36,375 nt of DNA from JAAGZL01 sp050288625. GTDB lineage: Bacteria; Pseudomonadota; Gammaproteobacteria; Chromatiales; Chromatiaceae. The DNA lies in the NCBI GenBank assembly GCA_050288625.1, contig JBNKEE010000054.1, positions 1 to 36,375 on the forward strand, given 5' to 3'. Shown here in pieces: positions 8,198 through 16,412 of this stretch (positions within the stretch are counted from its first letter, which is position 1; the number at the start of each line of letters is the position of its first letter). A program made the position numbers and the translations under genes. A model generated the notes under the pieces. That model did no database searches. It saw nothing but the letters and a program-made list of their open reading frames with translations, and had not been told where the DNA came from.

Positions 8198-8995
8198 TTA
8201 AAACCTTAGGTGTTCGTTTAGATGGGGCTTAATCAGCTTCAACATGGCCGCATGGGTTTTAATGCCGCCAGTTATCACATTTCCCGATTCAAGATAACGC
8301 TCGCCGCCACCTATATCTGTAACTACTCCACCGGCTTCGCGTACCAGCAGGGCGCCAGCGGCAAAGTCCCATTCCGAGAGTCCCAGTTCCCAAAACCCAT
8401 CCAGTCTACCTGCTGCTACATAGGCGAAGTCCAGGGCGGCTGAGCCAGGACGACGCAGGCCAGCGGTATCGGTGATCATATCCCGGAACATACCTAGGTA
8501 GGCGTCCAGTTGACTGTGGTCTCTATAGGGAAATCCGGTTCCGATCAGTGCACCATCCAGCCCCTTGCGCTGGGTAACGCGGATGCGCCGATCATTGATA
8601 AAAGCACCGGAGCCACGAGAGGCGCTGAACATCTCTTCACGCAGTGGGTCGTAGACCACACCATGTTCCAGCTGTCCTTGATGTTTTAGGGCGATTGAGA
8701 TCGAGAACTGAGGCTGTCCGTGTAGGTAATTAGTAGTCCCATCAAGGGGGTCTATCACCCATTGGTAGTCGTTACCTTTATGGCTGCCGGTCTCTTCACC
8801 AAGTATGGAGTGGTCCGGGTAGGCCTTGCGCAGGACTTCGATGATGGCGTCTTCTGCTGCTTTATCCACCTCAGAGACAAACTCATTCTTTCTCTTTTCC
8901 GTGATGGTCAGGGTGTCGGTGTGCTCGAAGTAGCGTATCAGGATGTTACCTGCACTGCGGGCGGCACGGATGGCTATGTTGATCATTGGATGCAT
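8198..8995 (-). CDS. suhB: Inositol-1-monophosphatase SuhB
   Basis: A 265-residue inositol monophosphatase-family protein. In E. coli, SuhB also binds the transcription machinery and acts in rRNA antitermination. Metal and phosphate residues are visible: GEET at 66-69, the signature DPLDGTTN at 82-89, and WDFAAGALL starting at 209. The reading frame stays open for 54 codons upstream, across the trmJ start on the other strand. The methionine at 8995 reproduces the E. coli-type N-terminus MHPMxNIAxRAAR and is the start chosen. It is divergent from trmJ, as is usual in this class. Confidence 0.95.
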   Translation of the reverse strand: MHPMINIAIRAARSAGNILIRYFEHTDTLTITEKRKNEFVSEVDKAAEDAIIEVLRKAYPDHSILGEETGSHKGNDYQWVIDPLDGTTNYLHGQPQFSISIALKHQGQLEHGVVYDPLREEMFSASRGSGAFINDRRIRVTQRKGLDGALIGTGFPYRDHSQLDAYLGMFRDMITDTAGLRRPGSAALDFAYVAAGRLDGFWELGLSEWDFAAGALLVREAGGVVTDIGGGERYLESGNVITGGIKTHAAMLKLIKPHLNEHLRF

Positions 8996-9074
8996 GGGCG
9001 GCAAAGATACAGCAAGCGCAGGATAGTTAAAAGCATTTTTCAGGTGTGTAGTTTGTGTTGTAATCTTCGCCACC

Positions 9075-9812
9075 ATGCTTAGCAATATCAGAATAGTCCT
9101 GATTGGTACCACCCACCCCGGAAATATCGGCGCTGTGGCCCGTGCCATGAAAAACATGTGCCTGGAGAAACTCTATCTGGTGCAGCCAAAGAGGTATCCC
9201 AGTGCCGAGGCTACAGACCGTGCGTCCGGGGCGGATGATCTGCTGCAAAGGGCGCGAGTGTGCGCGACCCTGGATGAGGCATTGCACGGTTGTCGTATGG
9301 TAGCGGGGGCCAGCGCCAGAATGCGTAGCGTAGAATGGCCCCAGGTCGACCCGAAGGAGTGTGCTCAGCGGATTCTGTCCGAAGCACAACATGGAGATGT
9401 GGCGCTGATATTTGGTCGTGAGAGCTCAGGATTGTCCAACTCTGAACTGGATCGTTGTCATCTTCTGGTCCATATACCGTCCAACGAGGAGTACAGCTCC
9501 CTTAACCTCTCCCAGGCAGTACAGGTGCTGGTATATGAACTGCACATGGCGTCATTAGGGCGGGAAATAGCACAGCCGGAACGCCAGGATGTGGCCAACG
9601 TCGAGGAATTGGAGGGGTTGTATCGGCATCTTGACCAGGCAATGGTGGATATAGGTTTCTCCGACCCACGTCAGTCGGATAAGCTGCAGCGGCGTTTGCG
9701 GCGTCTGTTTTTTCGGGCCAGACCAGATCGTGATGAGGTCAATATCTTGCGCGGCATCCTGAGTGCAGCCCAGGGCGTCAAGTCCAAGAAGACAACTGGT
9801 CAGGATGAGTAA
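9075..9812 (+). CDS. trmJ: tRNA (cytidine/uridine-2'-O-)methyltransferase TrmJ
   Basis: TrmJ methylates the 2'-hydroxyl of nucleotide 32 in tRNAs using SAM. The 245-residue protein shows the SPOUT (SpoU) motifs in order: HPGNIGAVARAMKNM near 15-29, IFGRESSGLSNSEL near 113-126, and IPSNEEYSSLNLSQAVQVLVYEL near 136-158, where the SAM-binding trefoil knot forms. A helical C-terminal extension typical of TrmJ follows. It starts 79 bp from suhB on the opposite strand and leads into cysE and the isc operon, the order known from Pseudomonas-like genomes. Confidence 0.95.
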   Translation: MLSNIRIVLIGTTHPGNIGAVARAMKNMCLEKLYLVQPKRYPSAEATDRASGADDLLQRARVCATLDEALHGCRMVAGASARMRSVEWPQVDPKECAQRILSEAQHGDVALIFGRESSGLSNSELDRCHLLVHIPSNEEYSSLNLSQAVQVLVYELHMASLGREIAQPERQDVANVEELEGLYRHLDQAMVDIGFSDPRQSDKLQRRLRRLFFRARPDRDEVNILRGILSAAQGVKSKKTTGQDE

Positions 9813-9869
9813 TAATCTAGTAGAATGCTAAGTCTTTCTAGATGGACAGAATAGGCCGAGGCCAGCAAC

Positions 9870-10679
9870 ATGTTTTCCAGAATAAAAGAGGACATCGCAT
9901 GCGTGTTCGAGCGGGATCCAGCAGCACGCAACACCTTTGAAGTGATAACCACCTATCCGGGATTGCATGCGGTAGTTATGCATAGAATGACCCATGCGTT
10001 GTGGAACAAGGGGTTCTGTTTGTTGGCGCGCGTCTTATCTAACGTTGCGCGCCTGATCACCGGTATCGAGATCCACCCGGGGGCCAAGATAGGGCGCCGT
10101 TTCTTTATCGACCATGGAATGGGTGTGGTAATAGGAGAGACCGCAATCGTTGGAGATGACTGTACCCTGTACCATGGAGTCACCTTAGGCGGCACCAGCT
10201 GGGATAAAGGCAAGCGTCACCCAACCTTGGGAAACAATGTGATTGTGGGAGCCGGTGCCAAGGTTCTGGGGCCGATTAACGTTGGAGATGACGCCAGAGT
10301 GGGTTCTAACGCTGTGGTTCTAAAACCTGTGCCAGCCGGAGCCACGGTTATAGGTGTTCCAGGACGACTGGTTGAGCCGAGCAAACCGGTCGACGATAGC
10401 AGACGTAAGGCCATGGCGGATAAGATGGGTTTTGACGCATACGGTGCCACCAAGGATGCCCCAGACCCCGTGGCTCATGCCATCAACTGCATGCTGGATC
10501 ATATTCATGTAATGGATGAACGCATGAAGAGTATGTGCAACGCAATCAAAACGGTTAGTGGCGAACAGCTGGATATTGAGCTGCCCAGTCTGGATTCATG
10601 TGAGATATCTTCGACGGCTGAAGAGCTTAGTAAGCTGGAGTCGCAGGGGGGCACCGAAGATGATTCAGACTCAAAATAA
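9870..10679 (+). CDS. cysE: Serine O-acetyltransferase CysE
   Basis: CysE transfers acetyl from acetyl-CoA to L-serine, giving O-acetylserine for cysteine synthesis. The 269-residue protein has a short helical N-domain and a left-handed beta-helix of hexapeptide repeats from about residue 66, with the active-site run DHGMGVVIGETAIVGDD and YHGVTLGGTSWDKGKRHPTLG. The C-terminal tail after about residue 200 is longer than in the short SATs and is acidic. A GAGG lies about 9 nt before the ATG. Placement just before iscR links cysteine supply to IscS, which consumes cysteine. Confidence 0.94.
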   Translation: MFSRIKEDIACVFERDPAARNTFEVITTYPGLHAVVMHRMTHALWNKGFCLLARVLSNVARLITGIEIHPGAKIGRRFFIDHGMGVVIGETAIVGDDCTLYHGVTLGGTSWDKGKRHPTLGNNVIVGAGAKVLGPINVGDDARVGSNAVVLKPVPAGATVIGVPGRLVEPSKPVDDSRRKAMADKMGFDAYGATKDAPDPVAHAINCMLDHIHVMDERMKSMCNAIKTVSGEQLDIELPSLDSCEISSTAEELSKLESQGGTEDDSDSK

Positions 10680-10692
10680 CAGAGCCGACGTA

Positions 10693-10724
10693 ATAGTTGA
10701 CTAATTTACTTGGTATAGTATATT
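10693..10724 (+). promoter_or_regulatory. isc operon promoter with overlapping IscR type 1-like site
   Basis: TTGACT (10697-10702) and TATATT (10719-10724), 16 bp apart, form a sigma70 promoter. The span 10693-10716 fits the IscR type 1 pattern: ATA-G-TTGACT, an AT centre, then ACTTGGTAT. The site covers the -35 element and spacer, as expected for repression by [2Fe-2S]-IscR. The iscR start is 44 bp further on. Confidence 0.6.
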
Positions 10725-10767
10725 AGAATTATTAGATATATTAGTCAGGCCCTAAGGAGTAGTCAAC

Positions 10768-11265
10768 GTGAAACTTACCACCAAGGGACGCTATGCAGTA
10801 ACTGCGATGCTTGACCTGGCCATTCATGCAGGCTCGGGTCCTATCACCCTTGCAGATGTGGCCAGCAGACAGCATATTTCGCTCTCGTATCTGGAGCAGT
10901 TGTTTGCCCGCTTGCGCAGAAGATCTCTTGTGTCCAGTGTGCGTGGACCGGGAGGGGGGTATATGCTTGGGCGCGAGGCGAAGGATATCTCTATTGCCGA
11001 GGTGATATCGGCAGTGGATGAGAACGTCGATACCACTAATTGCGGTGGTTCTAACAACTGTCAGGAGAATCGACCCTGTCTTACCCACGACTTATGGCAA
11101 AATCTCAGTGACCGTATCTATGAATATCTGCATGGAATCTCTCTGCACGATCTGGTTCTGAAAAATAGTCTACAGCGGGAGAGTGAGCGTCAGAATCTGA
11201 TAACAGATACGCCACAACAGGATTCTGCAGTAGACTTGGTTTCTGGTTCCCAGTCTAGGCTATAA
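10768..11265 (+). CDS. iscR: Fe-S cluster assembly transcription regulator IscR
   Basis: IscR, 165 residues, represses the isc operon when it carries a [2Fe-2S] cluster. The winged-helix segment MKLTTKGRYAVTAMLDLA, the SLSYLEQLF recognition helix and VRGPGGGY are present. The cluster ligands Cys92, Cys98, Cys104 and His107 are at the E. coli positions. The start is GTG, with TAAGGAG 8 nt upstream. It heads the operon and lies 32 bp before iscS. Confidence 0.96.
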   Translation: MKLTTKGRYAVTAMLDLAIHAGSGPITLADVASRQHISLSYLEQLFARLRRRSLVSSVRGPGGGYMLGREAKDISIAEVISAVDENVDTTNCGGSNNCQENRPCLTHDLWQNLSDRIYEYLHGISLHDLVLKNSLQRESERQNLITDTPQQDSAVDLVSGSQSRL

Positions 11266-11297
11266 AGATTTACGAATTGTTATTGGAGCAAGAATTA

Positions 11298-12512
11298 ATG
11301 AAGTTACCGATCTATATGGATTATTCGGCCACTACACCGGTTGATCCCAGGGTTGCCAAGAGCATGATGGAGTGTCTCACACCGGATGGCGCATTCGGCA
11401 ACCCGGCATCCCGCTCCCATCAGTATGGCTGGGATGCGGAGAAACTGGTGGAGGAAGCGCGGAGTAATGTGGCAGATCTGGTAAATGCTGATCCTAAAGA
11501 GATCATCTGGACCTCAGGCGCCACCGAATCGGATAACCTTGCCATCAAAGGTGTCGCCCACTTCTATCAGAAAAACGGTAAACACATCATCACCAGCAAG
11601 ACAGAACACAAAGCGGTTCTGGATAGCTGTCGCCATCTGGAACGTGAAGGTTTCGAAGTTACCTATATGGATCCGCAGCCGAACGGCCTGATAGATCTGG
11701 CCAAGCTGGAGGCGGCGATACGGGATGACACCATCCTGGTATCGATTATGCATGTGAATAACGAGATCGGTGTGGTGCAGGACATAACGGCTATCGGTGA
11801 GCTGACACGCTCCAAAAAGGTGCTGTTTCATGTGGATGCCGCCCAAAGTGCGGGCAAGGTGCCTATCGACCTGAAAGAGATGAAGGTCGATCTTATGTCC
11901 TTCTCGGCACACAAGATCTATGGACCCAAGGGTATCGGCGCCCTATATGTGCGACGTAAACCCAGGGTGCGGATTGAGGCGCAGATGCACGGTGGTGGTC
12001 ATGAACGCGGCATGCGTTCCGGTACTTTACCGACCCATCAGATAGTTGGGATGGGTGAGGCCTTCCGTATCGCCAAGGAAGAGATGCAGTCAGAGAACGA
12101 GAAGTTATTGTCGTTGCGCAATCGTCTCTGGGACGGCATCAAGGATATGGAGGAGGTATACCTGAATGGTGATCTGGAACAGCGGGTGGCCGGTAACCTC
12201 AACGTAAGTTTTAATTTTGTAGAGGGTGAGTCACTGATCCTGGCCCTGCGTGACATAGCGGTATCTTCCGGTTCCGCCTGTACCTCGGCCAGTCTAGAAC
12301 CGAGCTACGTGTTGCGTGCTTTGGGTCGGGATGATGAGTTGGCGCACAGCTCTATCCGTTTTACCTTCGGTCGTTTTTCTACCGAAGAAGAGGTGGATCT
12401 GGTGATCGATAAGATCAGGCGCGAAGTGACACGTCTACGTGATCTATCCCCGTTGTGGGAGATGTTCCAAGACGGCGTTGATCTTAAATCGATCAATTGG
12501 TCGGGGCACTAA
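11298..12512 (+). CDS. iscS: Cysteine desulfurase IscS
   Basis: PLP-dependent cysteine desulfurase that supplies persulfide sulfur to IscU, tRNA thiolation and other pathways. With the start at ATG 11298 it is 404 residues, the E. coli length. The PLP lysine is Lys206 (SAHKIYGPKG) and the persulfide cysteine is Cys328 in the loop SSGSACTSASLEP. GGAG lies 9 nt before this ATG, whereas the TTG at 11277 has none. It forms a core ISC unit with iscR and iscU. Confidence 0.97.
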   Translation: MKLPIYMDYSATTPVDPRVAKSMMECLTPDGAFGNPASRSHQYGWDAEKLVEEARSNVADLVNADPKEIIWTSGATESDNLAIKGVAHFYQKNGKHIITSKTEHKAVLDSCRHLEREGFEVTYMDPQPNGLIDLAKLEAAIRDDTILVSIMHVNNEIGVVQDITAIGELTRSKKVLFHVDAAQSAGKVPIDLKEMKVDLMSFSAHKIYGPKGIGALYVRRKPRVRIEAQMHGGGHERGMRSGTLPTHQIVGMGEAFRIAKEEMQSENEKLLSLRNRLWDGIKDMEEVYLNGDLEQRVAGNLNVSFNFVEGESLILALRDIAVSSGSACTSASLEPSYVLRALGRDDELAHSSIRFTFGRFSTEEEVDLVIDKIRREVTRLRDLSPLWEMFQDGVDLKSINWSGH

Positions 12513-12586
12513 AACAACAACCAAGAACCCGCAGAGCTTTTTAAGTGTCAACATATTAGGGTGGGCGCTTTTGTAGGAGAGAGATG

Positions 12587-12973
12587 ATGGCATACAGTGA
12601 TAAGGTTTTAGACCATTACGAGAACCCGCGTAACGTAGGTACTCTGGATAAAGATGATAAAGATGTCGGCACTGGCATGGTGGGTGCACCGGCATGCGGT
12701 GACGTGATGCGTCTGCAGATCAAGGTGAGCGAGTCAGGCGTGATTGAGGACGCCAAGTTCAAGACCTACGGATGTGGCTCGGCCATCGCCTCCAGTAGCC
12801 TGCTGACAGAGTGGGTGAAAGGCAAGACCCTGGAAGAGGCACAGCAGATCAAGAACATAGAGATCGCGGAGGAGCTGGCGCTACCACCGGTGAAGGTGCA
12901 CTGCTCGGTGCTGGCGGAAGATGCCATTAAGGCGGCAGTCAACGACTATACCCAGAAACAGAAAGAGTCCTGA
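12587..12973 (+). CDS. iscU: Fe-S cluster assembly scaffold IscU
   Basis: Scaffold on which [2Fe-2S] and [4Fe-4S] clusters are built from IscS sulfur. It is 128 residues from the second of two adjacent ATG codons, which has the better spacing (7 nt) to GGAG. The cluster ligands are Cys37, Cys63 and Cys106, with Asp39. The HscA recognition peptide LPPVK is at 99-103. All features of an active scaffold are present. Confidence 0.97.
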   Translation: MAYSDKVLDHYENPRNVGTLDKDDKDVGTGMVGAPACGDVMRLQIKVSESGVIEDAKFKTYGCGSAIASSSLLTEWVKGKTLEEAQQIKNIEIAEELALPPVKVHCSVLAEDAIKAAVNDYTQKQKES

Positions 12974-12993
12974 GTGAGTAAAGAGAGATATCT

Positions 12994-13317
12994 ATGGCAA
13001 TAACTATGACTGAAGCTGCCGCCAACCATGTGCAGCGTTTTCTGGAGAACCGCGGCAGCGGTTTGGGTATTCGTCTCGGGGTACGTACCTCGGGCTGTTC
13101 CGGTATGGCCTATGTGCTGGAGTTCGCCGATGAGCAGAATGAAGATGATGTGATCTTTGAGGATCGCGGCGTCAAGGTGTTGGTGGATCAGAAAAGCCTT
13201 ACCTACCTGGATGGCACGGAACTGGATTACGGTAAGGAGGGATTGAATGAAGGTTTTAAATTCAACAACCCCAACACCAAGGATCAGTGCGGTTGTGGCG
13301 AAAGTTTCACAGTTTAA
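12994..13317 (+). CDS. iscA: Iron-sulfur cluster assembly protein IscA
   Basis: A-type carrier that receives and delivers clusters, especially [4Fe-4S]. It is 107 residues, and the three cysteines are Cys35 (TSGCSGMAY), Cys99 and Cys101 (DQCGCGESF), all at the canonical positions. It is 20 bp after iscU and is followed by a 12-bp-stem hairpin before hscB. Confidence 0.96.
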   Translation: MAITMTEAAANHVQRFLENRGSGLGIRLGVRTSGCSGMAYVLEFADEQNEDDVIFEDRGVKVLVDQKSLTYLDGTELDYGKEGLNEGFKFNNPNTKDQCGCGESFTV

Positions 13318-13335
13318 TTTTATGTTCTGATTACG

Positions 13336-13367
13336 ATATCCCCTCACCTGAAAATGTGAGGGGATAT
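13336..13367 (+). terminator. Strong hairpin between iscA and hscB
   Basis: Perfect 12-bp arms (13336-13347, 13356-13367) enclose an 8-nt loop, followed by TATTTTA. It is stable enough to attenuate transcription or to act as an RNA-processing or stability element separating iscRSUA from hscBA-fdx. The U-tract is short, so complete termination is unlikely. Confidence 0.55.
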
Positions 13368-13394
13368 TATTTTACGGTATCCGATAACAGCACC

Positions 13395-13940
13395 ATGTTA
13401 GATTTCTCCAAAAACTATTTTGAACTGTTTGGATTGCCGGTGGATTATTCCGTCGATGCCACGGCGTTGGCAGATAATTATCGGAACCTGCAACGGGTGG
13501 TGCACCCGGACAGATTTGCCTCGGCTTCAGATCAAGAGCGCCGTCTCTCCATGCAGGGAGCCACCCTGATCAACGAGGCCTTCCAGACCTTGAAGGATCC
13601 GATGTTGCGCGCCAGGTATCTTCTGTCACTACATGGCATTGATATGGGAGATGGTAAGGATGCAACCCAAGACATGGAGTTCCTGATGGAGCAGATGGAG
13701 TTACGGGAACAATTATCCGAAGTAAAAGATCAGGCCGATCCACTGGATGTGGTGGCAAAGATAATTGGCAATATCGATGACAAGATTAGCTTATTGATCG
13801 AACAGCTTACAGAACAGTTCGCCTCCGCCGTGCCCGAGCATCTGGACCTGGCGCGGGATACAGTATTGAAGATGCAATTTCTACAAAAGTTGCACCAGGA
13901 TGCGGAATCCCTGGAGGCAGAACTGGAGGATGCGTTGTAA
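13395..13940 (+). CDS. hscB: Fe-S assembly co-chaperone HscB
   Basis: J-domain co-chaperone that brings IscU to HscA and stimulates its ATPase. The 181-residue product has an N-terminal J domain with the essential HPD at 37-39 (VVHPDRF) and a C-terminal three-helix IscU-binding domain. The frame is open 36 codons further upstream but runs back through the hairpin and the iscA 3' end. Met at 13395 gives the family start MLDFSKNYFELFGLP. Its stop overlaps the hscA ATG by one base (TAATG). The ribosome site is weak, which with the hairpin may lower its expression. Confidence 0.93.
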   Translation: MLDFSKNYFELFGLPVDYSVDATALADNYRNLQRVVHPDRFASASDQERRLSMQGATLINEAFQTLKDPMLRARYLLSLHGIDMGDGKDATQDMEFLMEQMELREQLSEVKDQADPLDVVAKIIGNIDDKISLLIEQLTEQFASAVPEHLDLARDTVLKMQFLQKLHQDAESLEAELEDAL

Positions 13941-15811
13941 TGGCACTGCTACAACTTTCCGAGCCGGGTCAGTCTGCTGCGCCCCATCAACACAAACTGG
14001 CCGCAGGCATCGACCTAGGCACCACCAACTCCCTGGTGGCCAGTGTGCGTTCCGCTGAGGCTGAGACCCTGCCGGATACCGAAGGTCGACATCGCTTGCC
14101 GTCGGTGGTGCGTTATCTGCCGGATGAGATAGTAGTGGGATACGCAGCCAAGGCGCAGGCCGCGACCGATCCCCTGAATACAGTTGTCTCCGCCAAGCGT
14201 CTGCTGGGTCGAGGCATTGATGACATCAAGAGTTTGGGCGAACGTCTGCCTTACGAGTTCCGACAGGATGATACGGCGGTGCCGCGCATTCATACCGCTG
14301 CCGGTGATGTCAGTCCGGTGGAAGTGTCGTCCGAGATATTGAAGTGCCTGGCACGACGGGCGGAAGATACTCTGGGAGGTGAACTGACCGGTGTGGTGAT
14401 AACCGTTCCGGCCTACTTCGATGACGCCCAGCGTCAGGCTACCAAGGACGCGGCCAAGCTGGCCGGTCTGAATGTGTTGCGTCTGCTGAATGAGCCCACC
14501 GCTGCGGCGGTGGCCTATGGTCTGGATAGCGGTTCCGACGGCATCCATGCCATCTATGACCTGGGTGGCGGTACCTTTGACATATCTATCCTGCGTCTCA
14601 ATCGTGGTGTATTCGAAGTGCTATCCACCGGAGGCGACTCCGCCCTGGGCGGAGACGATCTGGACCGGTTGGTGGCGCAGTGGATCATGCAGCAGGCAGG
14701 TATAAAGGATGATGCAGGGCACGCCATGTTGCGCCGTCTCATGCGTGATGCCTGTGCAGCCAAAGAGGCGCTTACCGAATCCGATAGCGCCGATATCAAG
14801 CTGGAGCTGGAGGACGGGACCTTCTGGGAAGGGAGCATCAGCCGCGCAAAATTCAACGAACTGATAGAACCACTTGTCCGCAAGACCCTGGGCCCCTGTC
14901 GGCGCGCCCTGCGTGATGCCGGGATCAAGGCGGAAGAGGTGGAAGACGTGGTGATGGTGGGTGGCTCCACTCGTGTGCCCCTGGTGCGGCAGATGGTGGG
15001 TGAGTTCTTTGCTACCGAAGTACTTACCAGTATCGATCCGGACCGCGTGGTGGCGGTGGGCGCAGCTATCCAGGCAGACGTGCTGGCCGGCAACAAGCCG
15101 GACGGCGAGATGCTGCTGCTGGATGTGAATCCACTCTCTCTGGGTATCGAGACCATGGGTGGTCTGGTGGAGAAGATCATCCCGCGCAACACCACCATCC
15201 CTGTGGCTCGGGCCCAAGAATTCACTACATTCAAGGATGGCCAGACCGCACTGGCGATTCACGTGTTGCAGGGTGAACGTGAGCTGGTGAGTGACTGCCG
15301 TTCCCTGGCGCGGTTTGAACTGCGTGGCATTCCGCCCATGGTGGCTGGCGCCGCCCGTATCCGAGTAACCTTCTCTGTGGATGCCGATGGTCTGCTACAT
15401 GTGGAAGCGGAAGAGCAGTCCAGTGGTGTGAAGACCGGCATCGAGGTGAAGCCGTCTTACGGCTTAACCGATGGTGAGATCGAGGGGATGCTGCGAGACT
15501 CCATCGACTATGCGCAAAAAGACCTGGAGGCACGACGTCTGCGCGAGCAGCAGGTGGAGGCGGAGCGGGTGATCGAGGCCCTGCGTGCTGCCCTGGAGGC
15601 CGATGGCGATGAGCTGTTGAACGCGGCAGAGAGGGAGATGGTGAATAGCCAATTGGCACAGATGGTTGAAATCTCCACTTCGGATGACCATATCCGAATA
15701 CAGCAGGAGATCGAAGCCCTGGAGAAGGCCTGTGAGTTCTATGTGGAGCGGCGTATGAATGCCAGTGTCACTAAGGCCATGTCAGGCCATAAGGTCGATG
15801 AATTTGAATAG
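13940..15811 (+). CDS. hscA: Fe-S assembly Hsp70 chaperone HscA
   Basis: Specialised Hsp70 that binds the LPPVK peptide of IscU and promotes cluster release. It is 623 residues, the usual length. The nucleotide-binding domain starts with GIDLGTTNSLVA at about 23-34. Later Hsp70 signatures are IYDLGGGTFDISIL and VVMVGGSTRVPLVRQ. The substrate-binding domain begins near LLLDVNPLSLGIETMGG, and a helical lid follows to the C-terminus. The start overlaps hscB, implying translational coupling. Confidence 0.97.
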   Translation: MALLQLSEPGQSAAPHQHKLAAGIDLGTTNSLVASVRSAEAETLPDTEGRHRLPSVVRYLPDEIVVGYAAKAQAATDPLNTVVSAKRLLGRGIDDIKSLGERLPYEFRQDDTAVPRIHTAAGDVSPVEVSSEILKCLARRAEDTLGGELTGVVITVPAYFDDAQRQATKDAAKLAGLNVLRLLNEPTAAAVAYGLDSGSDGIHAIYDLGGGTFDISILRLNRGVFEVLSTGGDSALGGDDLDRLVAQWIMQQAGIKDDAGHAMLRRLMRDACAAKEALTESDSADIKLELEDGTFWEGSISRAKFNELIEPLVRKTLGPCRRALRDAGIKAEEVEDVVMVGGSTRVPLVRQMVGEFFATEVLTSIDPDRVVAVGAAIQADVLAGNKPDGEMLLLDVNPLSLGIETMGGLVEKIIPRNTTIPVARAQEFTTFKDGQTALAIHVLQGERELVSDCRSLARFELRGIPPMVAGAARIRVTFSVDADGLLHVEAEEQSSGVKTGIEVKPSYGLTDGEIEGMLRDSIDYAQKDLEARRLREQQVEAERVIEALRAALEADGDELLNAAEREMVNSQLAQMVEISTSDDHIRIQQEIEALEKACEFYVERRMNASVTKAMSGHKVDEFE

Positions 15812-15834
15812 GGTGCAACCCTAGGATAGACAAG

Positions 15835-16173
15835 ATGCCAAAGATTACATTTCTACCCCATGCAGAGGTTTGCCCGGAGGGAGAGACCATCGAGGTGGAG
15901 TCCGGTGAGACCATCTGTGAGGCTGCGCTGGAGCACGGCATAGAGATAGAGCATGCCTGTGAGATGTCCTGCGCCTGCACCACCTGCCATGTCATCATTA
16001 GGGAAGGGTTTGATTCCTTGGAAGAGTCGGACGAGCTTGAAGACGATATGCTGGACAAGGCCTGGGGTCTGGAACCGGAATCACGTCTTAGTTGCCAGGC
16101 CAAGGTAGGGGATAAGGACTTGGTAGTAGAGATCCCCAAATACACCATAAATATGGTATCTGAAAACCACTGA
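15835..16173 (+). CDS. fdx: ISC-type [2Fe-2S] ferredoxin Fdx
   Basis: Adrenodoxin-like ferredoxin that donates electrons during cluster assembly. It is 112 residues with ligands Cys42, Cys48, Cys51 (CEMSCACTTC) and Cys87 (RLSCQA), the same positions as E. coli Fdx; the extra Cys46 is also typical. It lies 23 bp after hscA and 13 bp before iscX. Confidence 0.97.
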   Translation: MPKITFLPHAEVCPEGETIEVESGETICEAALEHGIEIEHACEMSCACTTCHVIIREGFDSLEESDELEDDMLDKAWGLEPESRLSCQAKVGDKDLVVEIPKYTINMVSENH

Positions 16174-16186
16174 CTGGAGGGTTGGC

Positions 16187-16387
16187 ATGGGACTGAACTG
16201 GACGGATGTACTGGATATCGCCATTGAGCTGGATGAAGCGCATCCGGATGTGGATCCACAATCCGTTAACTTTGTGGATCTGCGCAACTGGGCGCTGGAA
16301 CTGCCGGGGTTTGAAGGCGATCCGGAGCGCTGCGGCGAGAAGGTCCTGGAGGCGATACAGGCCGCGTGGATCGAAGAGAGAGATTGA
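16187..16387 (+). CDS. iscX: Fe-S assembly protein IscX
   Basis: Small acidic protein (66 residues, alias YfhJ) that binds IscS and iron and tunes cluster assembly. It shows the family landmarks MGLNWTDVLDIAIELDEAHPDVDP and VNFVDLRNWALELPGFEGDPERCGE, and ends AIQAAWIEERD. GGAGG lies 9 nt upstream of the ATG. It is the last canonical gene of the isc operon. Confidence 0.96.
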   Translation: MGLNWTDVLDIAIELDEAHPDVDPQSVNFVDLRNWALELPGFEGDPERCGEKVLEAIQAAWIEERD

Positions 16388-16412
16388 ACCTATTTCTTGA
16401 GAGGCTAGAAAG

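Noticed and set aside
8193..8204. Palindrome GGTTTTAAAACC at the suhB stop as a terminator
   Set aside because: The perfect palindrome leaves no loop and has no T-tract on the suhB strand; it is probably incidental.
14015..15691. Long minus-strand frames opposite hscA
   Set aside because: They are shadows of a clear hscA gene, with low-complexity Ser/Arg/His-rich translations and no start signals.
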